Assembly: GCA_028565635.1 (NCBI GenBank)
Contig: JAOXYB010067545.1
Coordinates: 1-10,126, forward strand
Direction of reading: 5' to 3'
DNA length: 10,126 nucleotides
DNA from: Phoronis ovalis
Lineage: Eukaryota > Phoronida > Phoronidae
Position numbers and translations under genes: made by a program
Notes under the pieces: generated by a model
Database searches by the model: none
What the model was told of the DNA's origin: nothing
Seen by the model: only the letters and a program-made list of their open reading frames with translations
Shown: piece by piece, positions 9,501 to 10,126 of the stretch
Layout of the letters: each line of letters opens with the position of its first letter
Position numbering within the stretch: the first letter of the stretch is position 1

Positions 9501-9598
9501 CCATATTTCTTGTTGTTTTTTAATTGTTATTTTTTCTTGCTCTGCTGTATGTAATGTTGCAGCGGAAGAAGCAGCATAGGAAATCTTCACCCAGAAGG
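347..9598 (+). CDS. Partial multi-exon gene: WD40-repeat protein with long disordered C-terminal region
   Basis: Seen: sixteen GT...AG-bounded exons (347-527, 776-850, 2219-2371, 2628-2718, 3098-3215, 4118-4275, 4430-4480, 4740-4822, 5230-5307, 5621-5780, 5946-6017, 6766-6887, 7057-7141, 7402-7499, 8391-8543, 9563-9598) join in phase into 571 codons without a stop. Residues 1-258 show WD40 blade ends: FGLEDGRIIF (57-66), IIQIWN (109-114), LLTGYKTGALEL (140-151), YCSASSDGCIKIWS (202-215) and GDLL...GQLFLLD (241-255). After about 259 the protein is acidic, then Ser/Glu-rich (326-336), Ser-Pro-rich (424-441), Lys-rich (509-559) and strongly basic (560-571). Known: WD40 propellers are protein-binding scaffolds without catalytic activity. 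Inferred: these are the last blades of a propeller followed by a disordered tail. The start lies upstream of 347 and the end is unresolved. The family is not recognised; a large cilia-associated WDR87/WDR97-like protein is a weak guess from the overall pattern. Residue numbers in other entries refer to this 571-codon chain. Confidence 0.85.
776..850 (+). CDS. Exon 2 (WD40 blade)
   Basis: 75 bases, phase 0 at both ends, between TTTTTATAG and GTGAGT. It encodes residues 61-85, opening with DGRIIFMDPFYKGKKY. Joined to exon 1 it gives FGLEDGRIIFMD, the 'small residue-Asp-Gly-x-Ile' turn and strand expected near the end of a WD40 blade. Skipping it would keep the frame but break the blade. Confidence 0.88.
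851..2218 (+). other. Large intron (1,368 bases) between exons 2 and 3
   Basis: AT-rich intron with a GTGAGT donor and an ATTCGCAG acceptor. The protein reads straight across it within one WD40 blade, so no missing exon is needed. A frame open over 1018-1263 lacks splice signals and protein-like composition. The only internal structure I can support is a diverged 36-base direct repeat at 1359-1447. Confidence 0.75.
1359..1447. repeat. Diverged 36-base direct repeat
   Basis: Two copies, 1359-1394 and 1412-1447, start with AATTTAGCT and end with GGTAATAAT. They differ at 4 of 36 positions and are separated by 17 bases of AT-rich sequence. This is probably a local tandem duplication within the intron. 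The sequence is unrelated to the 36-base minisatellite at 3340-3955. Confidence 0.75.
2219..2371 (+). CDS. Exon 3 (complete WD40 blade core)
   Basis: 153 bases, phase 0 at both ends, with acceptor ATTCGCAG and donor GTAAGC. It encodes residues 86-136. IVAIQHNTSYNCLITNC is a typical inner strand pair, followed by TIIQIWNLPDLNLLHEVV, where IQIWN matches the hydrophobic-x-hydrophobic-Trp-Asp/Asn end of a blade. DEPIIAYARL then begins the next blade. Confidence 0.92.
2628..2718 (+). CDS. Exon 4 (WD40 blade)
   Basis: 91 bases between TTTCAG and GTAGTG, entering in phase 0 and leaving in phase 1. It encodes residues 137-166, beginning QHTLLTGYKTGALELLHLM. LLTGYKTGALEL fits the 'LLTG...dGxlxl' strand-turn-strand of a blade. 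It then runs into TTEDAGPLKAT, the start of an insert between blades. Confidence 0.88.
2778..3020 (+). mobile_element. Degenerate tRNA-derived SINE in intron 4
   Basis: The head (about 2778-2848) resembles a decayed tRNA. A box A-like TAGCTTAATTGG lies at 2785-2796, an anticodon loop-like CTTGTAA follows, and a box B-like GGATTCAATTC is at 2828-2838. The TGT in the loop suggests a tRNA-Thr parent. The arms pair poorly, so it is not a working tRNA. The following ~170 bases (with TGAGCCGTTAAATGAG and CCCAGGGAGTTGAGATGG) look like a SINE body. I recall similar stretches in mollusc and other invertebrate SINEs, but did not search. The right end is uncertain and I see no clear target-site duplication. 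Confidence 0.65.
3098..3215 (+). CDS. Exon 5 (insert and start of the clearest WD40 blade)
   Basis: 118 bases, entering in phase 1 and leaving in phase 2, with acceptor TTTTAG and donor GTGAAA (poor at +5). It encodes residues 168-205, completing Val167 and starting Ser206. A charged insert, TEEELLIRKGKRRIEH, precedes RSSVLAVDALTIKNIYCSA, the inner strands of a blade that is completed in exon 6. Confidence 0.9.
3216..4117 (+). other. Intron 5 (902 bases), mostly minisatellite
   Basis: It separates the two halves of one WD40 blade (YCSA / SSDGCIKIW), so it is certainly intronic. About two thirds is the 36-base tandem array. The flanks at 3216-3339 and 3956-4117 are ordinary AT-rich intron sequence, ending in TTTGTTTCAG. 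Confidence 0.88.
3340..3955. repeat. Minisatellite: about 17 copies of a 36-base unit
   Basis: The core CATGGTCAGACCTACT recurs about every 36 bases, for example near 3353, 3424, 3461, 3533, 3569, 3605, 3641, 3716, 3752, 3788, 3894 and 3930. Units are joined by a variable TATAACTGTTCTGATGACATA-like segment. Most differences are substitutions. Indels of 1, 3 and 4 bases also occur: a 37-base unit from 3424, a 3-base gain after 3650, and a shortened unit near 3860. Because 36 is divisible by three and the unit lacks stops in several frames, long frames open on both strands (for example 3453-3878 + and 3341-3826 -). These are by-products of the repeat and not genes. Confidence 0.95.
4118..4275 (+). 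CDS. Exon 6 (best WD40 motif)
   Basis: 158 bases, entering in phase 2 and leaving in phase 1, with acceptor TTTGTTTCAG and donor GTATGT. It encodes residues 207-258. With exon 5 it forms CSASSDGCIKIWS, a near-textbook WD40 blade end. LTEIILNDSLTSVLFLNSRG and DLLTSFLGQLFLLDHTK follow as a further, more diverged blade in which GQLFLLD replaces the usual WD. This is the strongest family evidence in the window. Confidence 0.95.
4430..4480 (+). CDS. Exon 7 (short acidic linker)
   Basis: 51 bases, phase 1 at both ends, between TTGGCAG and GTCTGT (weak at +3 but G at +5). It encodes residues 260-275, LHHFTDKHEDLDDEGA. It links the propeller to the tail. Skipping it preserves the frame. Confidence 0.8.
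4740..4822 (+). CDS. Exon 8 (acidic segment)
   Basis: 83 bases, entering in phase 1 and leaving in phase 0, with acceptor CTTTTTTAG and donor GTAAAT. It encodes residues 277-303, including DVLEDPYVKYEGMILDPDPL and ending LDKYL. The regular Asp/Pro and aromatic pattern looks constrained, but I cannot assign a domain. Confidence 0.87.
4823..5229 (+). other. Intron 8 (407 bases)
   Basis: AT-rich intron ending in ATTCTCCAG. A frame open over 4974-5174 has no acceptor or donor in the right phase and its composition looks accidental. I see nothing else in it. Confidence 0.75.
5230..5307 (+). CDS. Exon 9
   Basis: 78 bases, phase 0 at both ends, between TTCTCCAG and a good GTAAGA donor. It encodes residues 304-329: VPHQLDFTRSFMEGVTLQEA followed by DQSEDE. 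The second half begins the acidic Ser/Glu run that continues in exon 10. Confidence 0.88.
5308..5620 (+). other. Intron 9 (313 bases)
   Basis: AT-rich sequence with a GTAAGA donor and a TTTCTATTGCAG acceptor. No other feature seen. Confidence 0.8.
5621..5780 (+). CDS. Exon 10 (Ser/Glu run and conserved-looking segment)
   Basis: 160 bases, entering in phase 0 and leaving in phase 1, with acceptor CTATTGCAG and donor GTTTGT. It encodes residues 330-382. It begins ESESESE, a possible casein kinase 2-type acidic stretch, then MAPTDTYMSPFDTPRRLSLV, with SP and TP sites next to RRLSL, a basophilic kinase-like motif. The end, DITKYELRKFIAEASLIQ, could form a short amphipathic helix. The phosphorylation ideas are inference from motif only. 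Confidence 0.88.
5946..6017 (+). CDS. Exon 11 (basic segment)
   Basis: 72 bases, phase 1 at both ends, between GTGTTACAG and GTATAC (poor at +5). It encodes residues 384-406, with the basic core IPRRTQGRHKTKTASKIH. This may be a nuclear-localisation or nucleic-acid-binding patch, but nothing proves it. Skipping keeps the frame. Confidence 0.8.
6018..6765 (+). other. Intron 11 (748 bases)
   Basis: T-rich intron ending in TTTTTCAG. A frame open over 6486-6749 gives a Cys/Phe/Leu-rich translation that simply reflects T-rich intron sequence. No repeat or exon is supported. Confidence 0.75.
6766..6887 (+). CDS. Exon 12 (Ser-Pro-rich)
   Basis: 122 bases, entering in phase 1 and leaving in phase 0, with acceptor CTTTTTCAG and donor GTGAGG. 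It encodes residues 408-447. VSQTPYEFECPQFGI is followed by SPGPSPSPSPPSTPVTPSS (424-442), a low-complexity Ser-Pro/Thr-Pro stretch typical of a disordered, possibly proline-directed-kinase-regulated linker. Its higher GC content stands out from the flanking introns. Confidence 0.9.
7057..7141 (+). CDS. Exon 13
   Basis: 85 bases, entering in phase 0 and leaving in phase 1, between TTTTATTACAG and GTGAGG. It encodes residues 448-475: GGESSEEEKDQVSSEM, then TSTKKLHVAKSQ. A Ser/Glu-rich acidic stretch passes into a Lys-containing one. No fold is recognisable and it is probably disordered. Confidence 0.87.
7402..7499 (+). CDS. Exon 14
   Basis: 98 bases, entering in phase 1 and leaving in phase 0, between TTTATTATAG and GTAGAC (weak donor). 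It encodes residues 477-508: PSAPTKVAAKEPGEIRLKSG, then ESDSRRDIRTAK. Charged and hydrophilic with no recognised domain. Confidence 0.82.
7500..8390 (+). other. Intron 14 (891 bases)
   Basis: Strongly AT-rich. It contains an imperfect TG microsatellite at 7636-7665. A good-looking acceptor (TTGTTTTCAG ending at 8022) leads into a frame that stops after six codons without a donor, so I did not call an exon there. Confidence 0.75.
7636..7665. repeat. Imperfect TG microsatellite
   Basis: About 30 bases of TG repeats interrupted by CG, ATG and TATA steps. A simple-sequence repeat within the intron. Confidence 0.85.
8391..8543 (+). CDS. Exon 15 (Lys-rich)
   Basis: 153 bases, phase 0 at both ends, between TCTTATTCAG and AAG/GTAAGA, the strongest donor in this part. 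It encodes residues 509-559: IDTRKLMEQEKKRRVGVSLK, then KSDHDHLKQDVIGTDK and VTEEKIGFMSIVSAK. The first part could be helical with a basic patch. A second in-frame donor, AAG/GTAACT after 8498, would shorten the exon by 15 codons. Confidence 0.85.
8830..9021. repeat. Imperfect foldback (long inverted repeat), possibly a MITE
   Basis: The left arm (8830-8911) and the reverse complement of the right arm (8936-9021) align along their length. Shared blocks include CAGTAAAAGAGTA, TCGTAAATCT, TTTTCAC, ATCAA and GATTCCTTG / AATTCCTTG, with small indels. The loop is about 24 bases. Such a structure suggests a decayed foldback or MITE-type DNA element. No transposase is present and I see no convincing target-site duplication. 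If transcribed within the intron it would form an imperfect hairpin with arms of about 80 bases. Confidence 0.8.
9344..9382 (+). other. Possible cassette or alternative terminal exon
   Basis: A strong acceptor (T/C-rich tract, then TTTCAG/CAG at 9338-9346) offers two sites three bases apart. In the gene's phase 0 it reads QELALSICNYRHI up to a possible GTATGA donor at 9383. Without splicing it reads one more codon and then stops at 9386-9388. It could be a 39- or 36-base cassette exon or a short terminal exon. Only splice signals support it. Confidence 0.25.
9563..9598 (+). CDS. Exon 16 (short basic exon)
   Basis: 36 bases, phase 0 at both ends, between GTAATGTTGCAG and GTATAT. It encodes residues 560-571, RKKQHRKSSPRR. 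The coding-like Lys/Arg/Ser composition matches the preceding tail and differs from the surrounding T-rich sequence. If the weak donor is not used, the frame runs 17 more codons to a TGA at 9650-9652 and would make this the last exon. I see no AATAAA soon after it, so splicing onward seems more likely. Confidence 0.6.
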
Positions 9599-10126
9599 GT
9601 ATATTTATTCTGTTATCTCCCCGGGGCTACCTCTTCTTTTATTTATTGATGACATTACTTATTGTTAAAACGTTTATATTTTTTTAGTTTTCTTTTGTTA
9701 CTTATTTTTAGTAAGTCAGGTTCAGAAAGTCAGTTTGTACTCGTACGAGCTTCTACTAATATTGTGTTGTGGGGTAGTTAATAGTTGTTTGGGTATGAAT
9801 GTGGCATCAGAATGAATGAAATCTAATGGAAAGTCCTGGGGGTTCAGCTCAATGAAATAACTAACACCCATATTTGTGAATGGGTTTTTGAAAAAGCCCC
9901 TACATGTGTTTTTCAATTTAATTTTAAATTTGACCCCTTGAGCAATAGTTTTTTATGCCCATCCACCATAGTGGAATGGGCATATTGTCGAAGTGTATGC
10001 GGCGTCGGTGGTGGCGTATGTACCCTTTTCTTTATGTTGTTATAACGGTTTCAGCTTTCGTCAGATCATCTTTGTATTTGGTACAGGGTAAGTACAGGTC
10101 AAAGCGCAGGTCTGATATAATTTTGA
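9599..10126 (+). other. Probable intron or 3' flank
   Basis: T-rich non-coding sequence. It contains a short palindrome CTCGTACGAG (9740-9749), a small hairpin ACCCAT...ATGGGT (9866-9885) and, from 9954, a mobile-element-like repeat. I see no exon with proper splice sites and phase. A frame open on the minus strand at 9722-9916 has no supporting signal. Confidence 0.55.
9954..10126. mobile_element. Edge of a dispersed, mollusc-type repeat with hairpin start
   Basis: A 31-base hairpin (9954-9984: TATGCCCATCCAC, loop CATA, GTGG-A-ATGGGCATA) is followed by GC-richer sequence with GGCGTCGGTGGTGGCG and then TCAGATCATCTTTGTATTTG and GTACAGGGTAAG. The 'atgccc...gggcatattgt' hairpin and the following order resemble a non-autonomous dispersed repeat I remember as common in mollusc genomes. 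That is memory, not a search. The element runs off the window, so its length and class are unknown. Confidence 0.5.

Larger units (their letters stand above)
8544..9562 (+). other. Intron 15 (1,019 bases)
   Basis: AT-rich intron holding a foldback element (8830-9021) and a possible small exon at 9344-9382. An AATAAA at 9292-9297 could serve as a polyadenylation signal if an upstream transcript end is used, but nothing else supports that. Confidence 0.6.

Noticed and set aside
9712-9733. Candidate terminal exon after TTATTTTTAG
   Set aside because: The first codon in the gene's phase is TAA. A terminal exon with no added residues and no polyadenylation signal nearby is not convincing.

Overview
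The window looks like part of an AT-rich nuclear genome from an invertebrate animal. Coding sequence is split into many short exons with GT...AG boundaries, T-rich tracts before the acceptors and AT-rich introns of about 150 to 1,370 bases. I see no bacterial gene organisation, rRNA or intact tRNA gene. A degenerate tRNA-derived SINE and a 'tatgcccat...atgggcata' hairpin at the right edge resemble repeats I remember from mollusc genomes. Mollusc is therefore my best guess, but it rests on memory and not on a search.

One gene on the + strand fills nearly the whole window. I chained sixteen exons between 347 and 9598. Every junction keeps the reading phase, giving 571 uninterrupted codons. The true start lies upstream and no convincing terminal exon is visible, so the gene is partial at both ends. 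Residues 1 to about 258 read as the C-terminal part of a WD40 beta-propeller, about five recognisable blades, with a basic and acidic insert before the clearest blade. The remainder, from about residue 259, is low-complexity and probably disordered: an acidic linker, a conserved-looking aromatic/Asp stretch, a Ser/Glu run, a Ser-Pro-rich segment, a Lys-rich segment and a very basic short exon. I do not recognise the family with confidence; large cilia-associated WD proteins of the WDR87/WDR97 type are the closest guess.

Layout: 1-346 is probable upstream intron; 347-850 exons 1-2; 851-2218 a large intron with a diverged 36-base direct repeat; 2219-3215 exons 3-5, with a tRNA-Thr-like SINE in the intron between exons 4 and 5; 3216-4117 an intron mostly filled by a 36-base minisatellite of about 17 units; 4118-5307 exons 6-9; 5621-7499 exons 10-14; 7500-8390 an intron with a TG-rich microsatellite; 8391-8543 exon 15; 8544-9562 an intron with a roughly 190-base imperfect foldback element and a possible cassette or alternative terminal exon; 9563-9598 a 36-base exon; 9599-10126 probable intron or 3' flank ending in a mobile-element-like repeat that runs off the edge.

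I found no multi-gene system. The points most worth a second look are the unrecognised WD40 gene, the minisatellite that is open in several frames, the foldback element, and the several frame-preserving short exons and alternative splice sites.
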